Shown: positions 1 through 9,433, numbered from the stretch's first letter. The stretch is DNA of 64,000 nt from Faecalicatena orotica (GCF_003149245.1 NZ_QGDL01000007.1:1-64000); one strand, 5' to 3'. Notes: generated by a model not told the origin, from the sequence alone. Numbers and translations are program-made.

Positions 1-194
1 GGGTTGTTGAAGCTGCCTTTATTCCAAGTGTTAGCAACCCGATTTTTAAAGACTTCATCGGATATGGTGGACGGGTCCTTACAAAGGTACTTGGAAATCT
101 CACGAAAAGACTTGCTTTCATCTAGAGATTGTTCAATATAGCGACGGTCCTCGATTGTAAGATGTTTATGATTCCCTGGTATAAGTTTTGACAT
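1..194 (-). mobile_element. IS30-family transposase, N-terminal part (runs off window)
   Basis: Reading on the minus strand from ATG at 194, preceded by an AAGGAGG ribosome binding site, gives a protein starting MSKLIPGNHKHLTIEDRRYI. The next ~40 residues form a helix-turn-helix of the HTH_38 kind (SFREISKYLCKDPSTIS) typical of IS30 transposases, which bind the terminal inverted repeats. The DDE catalytic domain would lie beyond base 1, so whether the element is intact cannot be judged. The inner side (195-300) probably holds the IS terminus, but I could not define an inverted repeat with only one end visible. Confidence 0.75.
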
Positions 195-445
195 AGTGTT
201 ATCCTCCTTATGCCGCCGGTTTGGACAACTGATAGAACTATACCGCTAGAAGGAATCATATGCAAGAGTAAACCCTACTTATCCAAGACTAAGTCCTACA
301 TAGGATGAACAGGGTAGGATTTAGAAAAATAATTTACGACTCTGGTTTTTTGTTTCTTTAGTCTTTACTTTTTGGAAAATTTGTGCTAGGATTATAAGGC
401 GTTCTGTTGAGGATGATTTAAGACTGGCAGGACATATCCGATTAT

Positions 446-517
446 GCGTCTGTAGCTCAGTGGATAGAGCAATGCCCTCCGGAGGCATGTGCGGCGGTTC
501 GACTCCGCCCAGACGTG
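446..517 (+). tRNA. tRNA-Arg (anticodon CCG)
   Basis: A full cloverleaf can be folded by eye. The acceptor stem is GCGTCTG with CAGACGT (one G-U at the end). The D arm is GCTC/GAGC, the anticodon stem ATGCC/GGCAT with loop CTCCGGA, and the T arm GGCGG/CCGCC with loop TTCGACT. The anticodon CCG reads the arginine codon CGG. CCA is not encoded. A -10-like TAGGATTATAA lies about 45 bp upstream. A tRNA beside an IS30 end is a common place for insertions, but no integrase is visible. Confidence 0.93.
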
Positions 518-615
518 TATTTTTTATGCTCTGAAACTTATCAGGGGGCGGGATGACTTTTGCCCCAACATTATAAAGATACAAATGTTAATATATACAA
601 GAAGGAATGAGTGAG

Positions 616-1344
616 ATGTCAGGTTATAAGAAAGCGTTTAAAAAGGCATTCCCTTATACGATTCCGGTGCTGACGGGATATTTATTTATCGGGATTGCTT
701 TTGGGGTCATGTATGCGGAAAAAGGATATTCAGCCTGGTGGGCCGTACTAATGAGCCTGCTGGTGTATGCCGGGTCAGGGCAGTATCTGGCGGTTAACTT
801 TTTTGTCCCCGGAATTTCCTTCATACAGGTGATTTTTATGACGCTGATGGTTAATATACGCCATATCTTTTATGGATTGTCGCTGCTGGAACGGTTCCAC
901 AGAATGGGTGCGAAACGCTGGTACATGATTTTCGGTCTGACGGATGAGACATACTCGCTTTTATGTACAACGAAGGTGCCCGAGGATGTGGAGGAGGACA
1001 AGTTCCTGCTCGCAATCTCACTTCTGGATCAGAGTTACTGGGTCATTGGCTCTGCAATAGGGGGGATCCTGAAGAGTGTCCTGCCGTTCAATGCAGAAGG
1101 GATTGAATTCGCGATGACAGCTTTGTTTGTTGTAATATTTGTGGAACAGTGGATGGAGGCAAGGAACCGGATTCCGGCAGTGATCGGGGTGATCAGTGCC
1201 CTGCTGTGCCTGCAGGTATTCGGAAGCGCAAGCTTTGTCTTCCCGACCATGATATTGAGTATCCTTGTGCTGTTTGTAATGAAGAAGCGGCTGGACAGGG
1301 ATACGGATCACGGAAATGAAGGGGAGGTGGAGACATGCCGGTAA
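616..1344 (+). CDS. azlC: AzlC family branched-chain amino acid exporter, large subunit
   Basis: 242 aa from the ATG at 616; an upstream ATG at 607 directly abuts the AGAAGGA site, so 616 has the better spacing. AzlC/YgaZ proteins form a two-component membrane permease with AzlD/YgaH that exports branched-chain amino acids and analogues. The sequence shows several hydrophobic helices and the family-like stretches GIAFGVMYAEKGYS and VYAGSGQYLAVN near the N-terminus, and NIRHIFYG about residue 80. The next gene overlaps by 10 bp and encodes the matching small subunit, which supports translational coupling. Confidence 0.93.
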   Translation: MSGYKKAFKKAFPYTIPVLTGYLFIGIAFGVMYAEKGYSAWWAVLMSLLVYAGSGQYLAVNFFVPGISFIQVIFMTLMVNIRHIFYGLSLLERFHRMGAKRWYMIFGLTDETYSLLCTTKVPEDVEEDKFLLAISLLDQSYWVIGSAIGGILKSVLPFNAEGIEFAMTALFVVIFVEQWMEARNRIPAVIGVISALLCLQVFGSASFVFPTMILSILVLFVMKKRLDRDTDHGNEGEVETCR

Positions 1345-1667
1345 ATGCAGTGACTTCTCTACTGATCATACTTGCAGTGGCGGCAACGACGTTTGCCACA
1401 AGGGCTGTTCCGTTTCTTGTTTTCCCGAAAGGGAAAGAGATACCAAAGGTTGTTGAGTACCTGGGAAAGGTCCTGACACCTGCTGTGATAGGTATGCTGG
1501 TCATATACTGCCTGAAAGACACGCAGATTATGGCAGCTCCTCATGGATTACCAGAACTGATTGCCGTATTGGCTGTCGTGGTTCTCCATGTATGGAAAAG
1601 GAATAACCTTTTAAGCATTGGGGCGGGAACTGTTTTGTATATGGTTCTTGTCCAAATAGTGTTTTAA
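1335..1667 (+). CDS. azlD: AzlD family branched-chain amino acid exporter, small subunit
   Basis: 110 aa, start ATG preceded by GGAGGTGGAG inside the end of azlC. AzlD is the small, four-helix partner of AzlC. The N-terminal TRAVPFLVFPKGKEIPKVV motif is characteristic (family pattern TR..PF..F). Three to four hydrophobic segments cover most of the protein. It closes a two-gene operon that ends at the hairpin just downstream. Confidence 0.92.
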   Translation: MPVNAVTSLLIILAVAATTFATRAVPFLVFPKGKEIPKVVEYLGKVLTPAVIGMLVIYCLKDTQIMAAPHGLPELIAVLAVVVLHVWKRNNLLSIGAGTVLYMVLVQIVF

Positions 1668-1686
1668 AGAGATATTGGAATAAGGA

Positions 1687-1740
1687 AGAGCCTGCGGATG
1701 GGGTTTGATTTGACTCAAATCCACCTGCAGGCTCTTTTTT
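1687..1740 (+). terminator. Rho-independent terminator after azlCD
   Basis: A 9-bp outer stem, AGAGCCTGC with GCAGGCTCT, encloses a second pairing (TTTGA/TCAAA) and is followed by six T residues. The T tract runs into the stop codon of the convergent ABC permease gene. Confidence 0.85.
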
Positions 1741-2542
1741 AACTGAGATTTAGTTTTTTGTTCATAATATACTGGACACCGAAATAGGCTGCTATCATAA
1801 TGATGGCTGACATGACTCCTCCCAGTCTGAAAGAAGTTACCATATAATGTGTGGCTGGCATTCCACGACTGGCAAGATATGCTGTCGTGCCGGGCCCTAT
1901 ATTAAATGCAAACATCAGTGAAAATGAGAGGACCTGTATTATGGCTGACAGTATAAAATAAGTGACAATCGCACATAAGATGCGGTGGCCCGGGAACAAC
2001 TGCCCGATTGCCACACAGAGGTAAAGCATGACAATGCTGCCAAGGGTGCCGAACAGGGAATAAATCAGCAGGCTGATACCAAACTGTGTGATCGGCATTC
2101 CGAGAGACTTCGTAACATCCGCGGCCACCTGTGCATATGCCTCCGTCACATTGTCGCCGCTTACCAGTATCAGTAAGGATGCGGCCGAGATCAGGACACT
2201 TGAAAATTCCCATATGATTCCGGATATAATCTTTGCCCACAACTGCTGGGTTGCCGTTGCCGGAAGGGTCCATGTCAGATATCCTTCATCTGTATACAGG
2301 TTTTTATAAAAACGGGCAACTAACAGGATGTTAATGCCAAATCCAATACCGGTGAACAAAAGGAGGAACAGGGAGAAAAATAAAATCAGTGGGGAAAGGT
2401 AAGCTTCTAATTTTAAATTAAAGTCCAGCTGATTCATGAAAAGAATGCGTCCGAGTATGCAGGCAGTCACCAATATGGCATGCAGTACAATGAAAATGCG
2501 CATTCCGTATTTCAGATCATATTTCACTAATTTCCCTAACAT
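1739..2542 (-). CDS. ABC-2 type membrane permease
   Basis: 267 aa from ATG at 2542 (GGAGG seven bases upstream); a longer reading from 2584 has no ribosome site. At least six hydrophobic segments with an N-terminal cytosolic start (MLGKLVKYDLKYGMRIF) match the small ABC-2 permeases that pair with a separate ATPase in Clostridia. The 5' end overlaps the ATPase gene by 7 bp, so the two are coupled. The substrate is unknown; such YtrA-controlled exporters often answer to cell-wall antibiotics or membrane stress, which is inference from family context. Confidence 0.85.
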   Translation of the reverse strand: MLGKLVKYDLKYGMRIFIVLHAILVTACILGRILFMNQLDFNLKLEAYLSPLILFFSLFLLLFTGIGFGINILLVARFYKNLYTDEGYLTWTLPATATQQLWAKIISGIIWEFSSVLISAASLLILVSGDNVTEAYAQVAADVTKSLGMPITQFGISLLIYSLFGTLGSIVMLYLCVAIGQLFPGHRILCAIVTYFILSAIIQVLSFSLMFAFNIGPGTTAYLASRGMPATHYMVTSFRLGGVMSAIIMIAAYFGVQYIMNKKLNLS

Positions 2543-3234
2543 TTGAATACCTCCCTGAATAAAGCATCTACAGATTTGCCCCATTTGCTGCGGATCTCGT
2601 CAACCGTTGCATTCAGGGTAAGCTGTCCGTTCTGAAGGAAGATTACCCTGTCCAGCACGTTTTCAATATCAGTTATGAGATGTGTAGATAACAGGATTGT
2701 TGCATTCTCATTGTAATTCGTCAGAATCGTGTGCAGGATATAATCCCTGGCCGCCGGGTCGACACCCCCGATCGGCTCGTCCAGTATGTAGAGTTCTGCA
2801 TCCCGGCTCATGACAAGGACAAGCTGGACTTTTTCCTTTGTTCCTTTTGAAAGTGTCCTCAGGCGGGCATGGGTGTCAATTTCCAGATCTTTCAGCATGG
2901 CATTTGCACGTTCGATGCTGAAATTGTCATAGAAGTCTACAAAATAGGATAAGATTTCGTCTACCCGCATGTGATCATTTAAATATCCACGTTCAGGCAG
3001 ATAGGATACCAGTTTTTTTGTTTCGACCCCGGGAGCCAGACTGTTAATCATGACACGGCCGTCAGTGGGAATAAGAAGTCCGTTAATCAGCTTGATCAGC
3101 GTTGTCTTGCCGCTGCCGTTCGGGCCGAGCAGGCCTACGATCTGGCCTCTTTCCAGAGTCAGGTCCAGATTGGAAAGGGCATAGAAGTTGTTATATTTTT
3201 TAGTTAATCCCTGACATTCCAGAAGTGGTTTCAT
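2536..3234 (-). CDS. ABC transporter ATP-binding protein
   Basis: 232 aa. Walker A is GLLGPNGSGKTTLIK near residue 34, the signature region is LRTLSKGTKEKVQ near residue 130, and Walker B is LYILDEPIGGVDPAARD. It is short, as usual for GntR-linked exporters (YtrB/EcsA type). The start codon lies immediately after the stop of the GntR regulator gene and the end overlaps the permease gene. The three genes form one repressor-ATPase-permease transcription unit on the minus strand. Confidence 0.93.
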   Translation of the reverse strand: MKPLLECQGLTKKYNNFYALSNLDLTLERGQIVGLLGPNGSGKTTLIKLINGLLIPTDGRVMINSLAPGVETKKLVSYLPERGYLNDHMRVDEILSYFVDFYDNFSIERANAMLKDLEIDTHARLRTLSKGTKEKVQLVLVMSRDAELYILDEPIGGVDPAARDYILHTILTNYNENATILLSTHLITDIENVLDRVIFLQNGQLTLNATVDEIRSKWGKSVDALFREVFKC

Positions 3235-3603
3235 TTACTTATCCTCCTTTAATGCTTTCTGAATCAATTCTAAAGTCTCCCCGGATTCAAATCCAAGCAG
3301 TTCCATTTTCTCAAGAAACTGGTGGATGTGCTCCGATGCCAGTTCAAGCTTCATATTCTTCAGCATCTTCTTGTCCTCAGTGATAAACCGGCCGCTGGTC
3401 CGCTGTGAATATACCAGTCCGCTTCTCTCCAGCTCGGAGAGTGCTTTCTGCATGGTATTCGGGTTCACGGCGGCATCCAGTGCCAGATCACGTACGGAAG
3501 GAAGCTTGTCTCCCGGCTTGTATGTGCCGGCAATGATGTCCTGCTGGATCCGTTCCATGAGCTGCAGGTAGATGGGACGGTCATTATCTAAATCCCACGG
3601 CAT
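3235..3603 (-). CDS. GntR family (YtrA subfamily) transcriptional regulator
   Basis: 122 aa, preceded by AGAGGTGACTTAG. It has an N-terminal winged helix-turn-helix (PIYLQLMERIQQDIIAGTYK, then LPSVRDLALDAAVNPNT, recognition region MQKALSELERSGLVYSQRT) and only about 50 residues after it. That length defines the YtrA subgroup, which lacks a large effector domain. It is first in the operon, so it probably represses its own promoter in 3604-3760 and thereby the exporter. GTAC-containing short repeats occur in that region but I could not fix an operator. Confidence 0.92.
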   Translation of the reverse strand: MPWDLDNDRPIYLQLMERIQQDIIAGTYKPGDKLPSVRDLALDAAVNPNTMQKALSELERSGLVYSQRTSGRFITEDKKMLKNMKLELASEHIHQFLEKMELLGFESGETLELIQKALKEDK

Positions 3604-3761
3604 CTAAGTCACCTCTTTTTCTATAATGTACAACAAAAATAAACGATACCTCATCATATCTTTTTTGCGGAGAGATATCGCACACCGTTGCTGCTTATAA
3701 ATCTACGACTGTACTAACTATATAATACAATCATACAATGAGGGTGTGCAGATGTCAAGCC

Positions 3762-4676
3762 TCAGTCAGCAGACTTTTCATGATCTGCGATAATCTTGTT
3801 TAATAAGTCCGGATCAAATACACCTTTTCGCAGCATTTCGATCTCATACTTATAAGGGGCATAAGACTTCTTCTCCTTTGTCGGGGACGGAATATAGGGT
3901 GTTTCCAGAATCTTGGGCACGTTTTCAAAGTCTTTATGGTGTACAATGGTGTTGATTGCATCAAAGCCGATTTCGCCGAAACCAATGTTTGCATGACGGT
4001 CTTTCGCGGCCCCGGGAACATTTTTACTGTCATTAATATGAAAAACTGCGATCTGGTCCTTTCCGATGATCTGGTCGAATTCCTGAACGACGTCATCGAA
4101 ATGGTGGACGATGTCATACCCGCTGTCACTTGTGTGGCAGGTATCAAAACATACCCGGAGTTTTTCGTTATATGTGACCCCGTCGTAGATGCGTGCCAGT
4201 TCTTCAAATGAGCGCCCAACCTCGGAACCCTTTCCGGCCATTGTCTCAAGCGCGATGAAACAGTCCGTATCCTTCGTCAGGACTTCATTCAGTCCTTTGA
4301 TGATCTGTGCAGTGCCGGTATCTGTCCCCTCACCGACGTGTGCGCCGGGATGGAGGATCAGGATGTGGCTTCTGCAGGCAACGGTACGTTTAATCTCTTT
4401 ATCGAGAAATTCAACGGCGAGCTCAAAAGTCTCGGGCTTTACGGCATTGCCGAGATTGATGATGTATGGGGCATGGACGATGATTTCATCGATGCCGTGT
4501 TCACCCATATATTCCCATGCCGGACCGATATTCAATTCACTGATATCTTTACGGCGCGTATTCTGGGGCGCCCCTGTATAAAACATAAATGTATCTGCTC
4601 CATAAGAAACAGCTTCTTTCGCGGAACCGAGCAGCATTTCTTTACCGCTCATCCCTACATGTGATCCTATTTTCAT
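3762..4676 (-). CDS. nfo: Endonuclease IV (AP endonuclease, type 2)
   Basis: 304 aa from ATG at 4676 (GGAAGGT upstream); the longer reading starting at 4709 has no ribosome site. Endonuclease IV cuts the phosphodiester bond 5' of abasic sites in base excision repair, using a three-zinc TIM barrel. Family landmarks are present: [11 protein letters not shown] at the start, [69 protein letters not shown] and LETPYIP near the end. The length is slightly above the E. coli enzyme. It stands alone between two unrelated units. Confidence 0.96.
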   Translation of the reverse strand: MKIGSHVGMSGKEMLLGSAKEAVSYGADTFMFYTGAPQNTRRKDISELNIGPAWEYMGEHGIDEIIVHAPYIINLGNAVKPETFELAVEFLDKEIKRTVACRSHILILHPGAHVGEGTDTGTAQIIKGLNEVLTKDTDCFIALETMAGKGSEVGRSFEELARIYDGVTYNEKLRVCFDTCHTSDSGYDIVHHFDDVVQEFDQIIGKDQIAVFHINDSKNVPGAAKDRHANIGFGEIGFDAINTIVHHKDFENVPKILETPYIPSPTKEKKSYAPYKYEIEMLRKGVFDPDLLNKIIADHEKSAD

Positions 4677-4853
4677 GAATATTACCTTCCTTCTTATAAA
4701 AAATCCCACTTTATGTGGATTTACGGTTACTGTGCACGCCCGTAGGGTGTGAACAGTATCACTATTTTATAACAGCGGCACGAGAAAAACAAGGAAACAT
4801 TGAATAATACTCTTTAATCAGATATAATAAAAAACATGAAGGAGGGTTGCAAA

Positions 4854-5402
4854 ATGCCATTGCCAAACCAGAATAAAGAATACACAGTGGAAGATATCTA
4901 TACACTGCCTGACGGTGTACGTGCAGAATTGATTGATGGGCAGATTTATTATATGTCACCGCCCGGAAGGAGACACCAAAAATTAGTGGCTTTTTTTATA
5001 AGTACTATTTCAAATTATATACAGTCTCATGATGGAAACTGTGAAATCTATCCTGCCCCATTTGCCGTATTTCTAAATGAAGATGACAAGAACTATGTTG
5101 AGCCGGATATAAGTGTAATATGCAATCCGGACAAGCTCAATGATAAAGGCTGCGCAGGCGCACCGGACTGGGTGGTTGAGATTGTCTCGCCGGGCAGCAG
5201 GCGCATGGATTATTCTATAAAACTATTCAAATACCGCTTAGCAGGAGTCCGGGAATACTGGATTGCTGACCCTGAGAAGAACCGTATCATGGTTTGGAAT
5301 TTTGAATTAGAAGACACGGGTGAATACACCTTTTTGGATTCCGTAAAAGTGGGGATCTATGAGGACTTTGAAGTTGACTTTTCCACAATTGATATAGAGT
5401 AA
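4854..5402 (+). CDS. Uma2 family (DUF820) putative endonuclease-fold protein
   Basis: 182 aa from ATG at 4854, with GGAGGG spaced 8 nt upstream; the ATG at 4836 precedes that site and is unlikely. Uma2 proteins adopt a PD-(D/E)xK nuclease fold of unproven function. Visible marks are RAELIDGQIYYM, PDISVICNPDKL, APDWVVEIVSPGSRRMDY and KYRLAGVREYWIADPEKN. A paralogue fused to an HTH lies at 61857-62624 and is alignable along its length. No neighbour suggests a partner. Confidence 0.88.
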   Translation: MPLPNQNKEYTVEDIYTLPDGVRAELIDGQIYYMSPPGRRHQKLVAFFISTISNYIQSHDGNCEIYPAPFAVFLNEDDKNYVEPDISVICNPDKLNDKGCAGAPDWVVEIVSPGSRRMDYSIKLFKYRLAGVREYWIADPEKNRIMVWNFELEDTGEYTFLDSVKVGIYEDFEVDFSTIDIE

Positions 5403-5423
5403 AATGCAGTATGATAAAAAAAC

Positions 5424-5452
5424 TTGAATATATAGGGATTTGGATTTATAAT
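5424..5452 (+). promoter_or_regulatory. Sigma-A promoter for argS
   Basis: TTGAAT at 5424-5429 and TATAAT at 5447-5452 are separated by 17 bp. Transcription would start near 5459, about 50 nt upstream of the argS start, leaving no room for a T-box leader. Confidence 0.7.
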
Positions 5453-5511
5453 TTTGTATTGTCAGTACTTCTTAATTATACATGAAAAATAGAACGGAGC
5501 GTGAAATAAAA

Positions 5512-7278
5512 GTGAATACATTACTGGAACTTATTACCATAGAAATGAAAAAAGCCTTTCAGGCAGCCGGATATGATGAGGCTTTTGCAAAGGTGACGTT
5601 GTCCAACAGACCAGATTTGTGTGAATATCAGTGTAATGGTGCAATGGCAGCTGCAAAGACTTATAAAAAGGCGCCGATCATGATTGCGAATGATGTGGTG
5701 GCCGGGTTGAAGGACTGTGCCTGTTTTGAAATGGCAGAGGCTGTCAATCCCGGATTTATCAATCTGAAGGCAGATCCTTCTTTTGTGGCGCAGTATCTGA
5801 ACGCGATGGCGTCGGACTCTGACTTAGGTGTGGAGAAGGAAAAGAATCCAAAGACAATCATGGTTGATTACGGCGGGCCGAATGTGGCCAAACCCCTGCA
5901 TGTCGGGCATCTCCGTTCAGCAATTATCGGAGAGAGCGTGAAGCGTATTGCCAGATTTAAAGGGAACGAAGTAATCGGAGATATCCATCTGGGCGACTGG
6001 GGATACCAGATGGGGTTAATTATTACAGAACTGAGAAAAAGAAAACCGGAGCTTCCTTACTTTGATGAGTCCTTTGAGGGTGAATATCCAGAGGAAGCGC
6101 CGTTTACGATCGGCGAACTGGAAGAGATATATCCGACGGCCAGTGCATATGCAAAGGAACATGATGATTACAGGGATGAAGCACTTAAGGCAACGTTCCT
6201 GCTCCAGAACGGGCACGCAGGATACCGTGCGATCTGGAATCATATCATGAATGTTTCGGTGACTGACCTGAAGAAGAATTATAAGAATCTGAATGTTGAC
6301 TTCGACCTCTGGAAAGGCGAGGCGGATGCACAGAAATATATCCCTGATATGGTGGAAAGACTGAAAAGTGAAGGGTATGCCCACTATGATGACGGTGCAC
6401 TTGTGGTAGATGTGCAGGAAGAAGATGATAAGAAGGAAGTTCCGCCGTGTATGATCTTAAAGTCAGACGGGGCCGCGCTGTATGATACAACGGACCTTGC
6501 AACACTGGTAGAGAGAGAAAAGCTGTACCGTCCGGACGAAGTGATCTATATTGTGGACAAGCGTCAGGAACTTCATTTTGTACAGGTTTTCCGCTGTGCA
6601 AAGAAGACGGGTATTGTGCGTGAGGAGACGGCACTTAAGTTCCTCGGTTTCGGTACGATGAACGGGAAAGACGGCAAGCCTTTCAAGACGAGGGAAGGCG
6701 GTGTGATGCGTCTGGAGAACCTGATCCGGGAAATCAATGATGAGATGTACAAGAAGATCATGGACAACCGGACTGTCACAGAGGAAGAAGCAAGGAACAC
6801 GGCCAAGATCGTGGGACTGGCAGCCATCAAGTATGGTGACCTGTCCAACCAGGCAGCGAAAGATTATGTGTTTGATGTAGACCGTTTTACATCTTTCGAA
6901 GGAAATACAGGGCCTTATATTTTATACACGATCGTGCGTATCAAGTCCATTTTAAATAAATACCGGGAGAACGGCGGAGAGCTTACACAGCTTTCTGTTA
7001 AAAATGCGTCCAGTGACTGCGAAAAGGCACTTATGCTGGAGGCCGCAAAGTTCAACGATGTGATAGAGGCAGTATACGAAGAGACGGCACCTCACAGGCT
7101 CTGCGCATACATCTATGATCTGGCCAATGCATTTAATAAGTTTTACCATGAAACAAAGATTCTGACAGAGGAGAACGAGGAACGGAAAGCAGGATATATT
7201 GCACTCCTGAAACTTGTAAAAGAAATTCTGGAAACATGTATCGGCCTGCTCGGATTTGAGGCACCGGAAAGGATGTAG
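5512..7278 (+). CDS. argS: Arginyl-tRNA synthetase
   Basis: Class I synthetase charging tRNA-Arg. The GTG at 5512 (588 aa, starting VNTLLELITIEMKKAF) matches the usual start of Clostridial ArgS and lies after GGAG at 5496; the ATG at 5482 would add ten residues. The add-1 tRNA-binding domain spans about residues 1-110. The catalytic HIGH-like motif is KPLHVGHLRSAIIGE, and KMSKS is degenerate (GKPFKTREGGV), as normal for ArgS. A C-terminal DALR anticodon-binding domain starts at GNTGPYILYTIVRI. The alanyl-tRNA editing gene follows 9 bp later. Confidence 0.97.
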   Translation: MNTLLELITIEMKKAFQAAGYDEAFAKVTLSNRPDLCEYQCNGAMAAAKTYKKAPIMIANDVVAGLKDCACFEMAEAVNPGFINLKADPSFVAQYLNAMASDSDLGVEKEKNPKTIMVDYGGPNVAKPLHVGHLRSAIIGESVKRIARFKGNEVIGDIHLGDWGYQMGLIITELRKRKPELPYFDESFEGEYPEEAPFTIGELEEIYPTASAYAKEHDDYRDEALKATFLLQNGHAGYRAIWNHIMNVSVTDLKKNYKNLNVDFDLWKGEADAQKYIPDMVERLKSEGYAHYDDGALVVDVQEEDDKKEVPPCMILKSDGAALYDTTDLATLVEREKLYRPDEVIYIVDKRQELHFVQVFRCAKKTGIVREETALKFLGFGTMNGKDGKPFKTREGGVMRLENLIREINDEMYKKIMDNRTVTEEEARNTAKIVGLAAIKYGDLSNQAAKDYVFDVDRFTSFEGNTGPYILYTIVRIKSILNKYRENGGELTQLSVKNASSDCEKALMLEAAKFNDVIEAVYEETAPHRLCAYIYDLANAFNKFYHETKILTEENEERKAGYIALLKLVKEILETCIGLLGFEAPERM

Positions 7279-7287
7279 AGAAAGATT

Positions 7288-8457
7288 ATGACAGAAAAGT
7301 TATTTTATCAGGACAGTCATATGACGGAGTTTACGGCCCGGGTCTTAAAGTGTCAGCCGAAAGGGGAAGAGTATGAGGTGGTCCTTGACAGGACTGCCTT
7401 TTTTCCCGAGGGCGGCGGGCAGTATGCGGATACGGGCACACTTTCAGGGGTCAGGGTCAGGGATGTCCATGAAAGGGACGGTATCCTTTATCACCTGACA
7501 GAAGCGCCTGTTGAGGAGAACACGGATGTAACAGGAGTAATTGACTGGGATATGCGTTTCATGAAAATGCAGCAGCATACTGGCGAGCATATAGTTTCGG
7601 GACTTGTCCATGAAAGATTTGGATATAATAATGTGGGATTCCATCTGGGCAGTGAGGACTGTACGATGGATTTTAACGGAGAGATTACAAAAGAAGAACT
7701 CCGGGAAATCGAGTGGGCAGCCAATGAAGCGGCAGTGAAAAATCTGGATGTCCTCGTCAGCTATCCTTCAAAAGAAGAACTGAAAGATCTGGAATACCGC
7801 AGTAAGATCGGGATAGAGGGACAGGTCAGGATTGTAACGATTCCGGGATATGATGTGTGTGCATGCTGTGCGCCGCATGTGAAGAGGACCGGGGAGATCG
7901 GTGTCATTAAGCTGGCAAATGTGCAGCGCTATAAAGGCGGCGTCAGGGTGACTATGCTCTGCGGATTCCGCGCCCTTCTGGATTACCGGCAGAAGGAGGA
8001 GCAGGTGAGAAGTATTTCTGCCAATCTGAGCGCGAAGGAGAATCAGGTGGCGCAGGCTGTGGAACATATGAAAGAGGAGAACGGCCGGATGAAGCAGAAG
8101 CTTTCGGACAGCCAGAAGCAGCTGCTTATGTACAGGGCAAAGGAAATCCCAAAGGACGAAGCATTTGTATGCTTTTTCGAACAGGGCCTTGAGGGTGAAG
8201 GGCCGAGAATCCTTATGAACCTGGTTCTGGCCGAAGGAAAAGAAGGCTGTGCTGTTTTTGTGGAAACAGGGGATGAGGAGTACCGTTATGTGATTGGCAG
8301 CAGGAATCTGGATGTCCGCCCGCTGGCAAAAGGCCTGAATGAGGCATTCTCAGGACGGGGCGGCGGAAAGCCGGAGATGGTGCAGGGGTCCTTAAAAGGG
8401 AAAGAAAGCGATGTGAGGGTGTGGATACAGAAGAAAGTGAGGGAAACAGACGAATGA
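7288..8457 (+). CDS. Alanyl-tRNA editing protein (AlaX, long form with DHHA1)
   Basis: 389 aa. Trans-editing protein that removes wrongly attached serine or glycine from tRNA-Ala. The N-terminal AlaRS-like part has the FFPEGGGQYADTG signature. The zinc-binding HxxxH is in HTGEHIVSGLVHERFG, about residue 97, with the later Cys/His in CACCAPHVKRTGE. A coiled segment near residues 240-280 is followed by a C-terminal DHHA1 domain containing FSGRGGGKPEMVQGS. It is transcribed with argS, a sensible pairing of two translation-fidelity genes. The next gene overlaps its stop codon. Confidence 0.94.
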   Translation: MTEKLFYQDSHMTEFTARVLKCQPKGEEYEVVLDRTAFFPEGGGQYADTGTLSGVRVRDVHERDGILYHLTEAPVEENTDVTGVIDWDMRFMKMQQHTGEHIVSGLVHERFGYNNVGFHLGSEDCTMDFNGEITKEELREIEWAANEAAVKNLDVLVSYPSKEELKDLEYRSKIGIEGQVRIVTIPGYDVCACCAPHVKRTGEIGVIKLANVQRYKGGVRVTMLCGFRALLDYRQKEEQVRSISANLSAKENQVAQAVEHMKEENGRMKQKLSDSQKQLLMYRAKEIPKDEAFVCFFEQGLEGEGPRILMNLVLAEGKEGCAVFVETGDEEYRYVIGSRNLDVRPLAKGLNEAFSGRGGGKPEMVQGSLKGKESDVRVWIQKKVRETDE

Positions 8458-9380
8458 ATAAGAATCCGGGGGCAAAGCAGTTTTGGAGACTGACCGGCCC
8501 CATTCTTTTGTATTGGCTGATTGAATTTGCAGGAAGGATCATCGCAGAGCTTTTCGTGATGGCCCCGCATTTTGGTGAGATCATGAGAAATACGCTGGCA
8601 GCAGGCGCATCCACGCAGGATGAGTTTATGGAGCTGACCATGCAAAGTACCGAAAAGTTAATGGAGATTGTCGTAAGATATCAGGTTGAGATCCTGGCAT
8701 TCGGGGCTCTGTGTACGATACCGCTGACATGGTTTTTGTTCCATGCGGACCGGAAAATGGAGCGCACACTTCAGATCCCGTTAAATAAAAAAGCCGGTAT
8801 CTTAAAATATGCAGAGATCATCGGGATAGGCGTTGCAGTGTGCATCGGTCTGAACTGCTTAAGCTTCATGACCAATCTGGCGTTTTTCAGTACCGAGTAT
8901 CAGAAAACGTCGGAGACTTTTTACTCGGCAGGTATTCCGGTCCAGATTATCTGTTTGGGAATTATCATGCCGATAGCGGAAGAGATGATGTTCCGCGGTG
9001 TGCTTTATAAGCGGTACAGGGAACAGGGCGGATTTTTGAAAGCCGCATTGTATTCGACACTCTTATTCAGTATTATACACGGGAATATAGTACAGTTTTT
9101 ATATACTTTTGCACTGGGGATGCTGCTCTGCTATGTATACGAGAAATTTGGGTCCTTCAAGGCCCCTGTTGTTCTGCATATCTTAGTGAATATGGTCTCT
9201 CTGGTTCTGACGAATACAGGGGTGTTTACCTGGCTTACAGGCAGGGCCATGAGGATGGGAATCACAACAGTAGTCTGTGCATTTGTAGGTTCGGTGATGT
9301 TTGTATTGATTCAGCGCATCGATGAAAAGCCGGATGTGGCAGTGCCTAAGCAGGAGCCGGATGTTACGAATATGTTTTAG
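8454..9380 (+). CDS. CPBP family intramembrane metalloprotease
   Basis: 308 aa from ATG at 8454, which overlaps the TGA of the AlaX gene (ATGA). The family (Abi/CAAX protease, Rce1-like) has metal-binding motifs on transmembrane helices: here EEMMFRGVLYKRYR, then FSIIHGN and VVLHILVNMVS, each with the expected Glu or His. About seven to eight hydrophobic helices are visible. Functions in bacteria range from bacteriocin self-immunity to unknown processing. Nothing in the neighbourhood indicates a bacteriocin. Confidence 0.92.
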   Translation: MNKNPGAKQFWRLTGPILLYWLIEFAGRIIAELFVMAPHFGEIMRNTLAAGASTQDEFMELTMQSTEKLMEIVVRYQVEILAFGALCTIPLTWFLFHADRKMERTLQIPLNKKAGILKYAEIIGIGVAVCIGLNCLSFMTNLAFFSTEYQKTSETFYSAGIPVQIICLGIIMPIAEEMMFRGVLYKRYREQGGFLKAALYSTLLFSIIHGNIVQFLYTFALGMLLCYVYEKFGSFKAPVVLHILVNMVSLVLTNTGVFTWLTGRAMRMGITTVVCAFVGSVMFVLIQRIDEKPDVAVPKQEPDVTNMF

Positions 9381-9394
9381 GGTATGTTTTGAGG

Positions 9395-9433
9395 CAGACA
9401 CAGGACTTTTTACGAAGTCCTGTGTCTGTTTTT
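9395..9433 (+). terminator. Rho-independent terminator after the argS operon
   Basis: A perfect 13-bp stem, CAGACACAGGACT with AGTCCTGTGTCTG, an 8-nt loop, then GTTTTTAC. It ends the argS-alaX-CPBP unit. Confidence 0.92.

Noticed and set aside
1018-1522. Minus-strand ORFs opposite azlCD
   Set aside because: They mirror the real genes, have no ribosome sites and show no domain; typical shadow frames.
5403-5511. T-box leader for argS
   Set aside because: The promoter at 5424-5452 leaves about 50 nt of leader, too short, and no TGGNACCGCG-type T-box sequence is seen.
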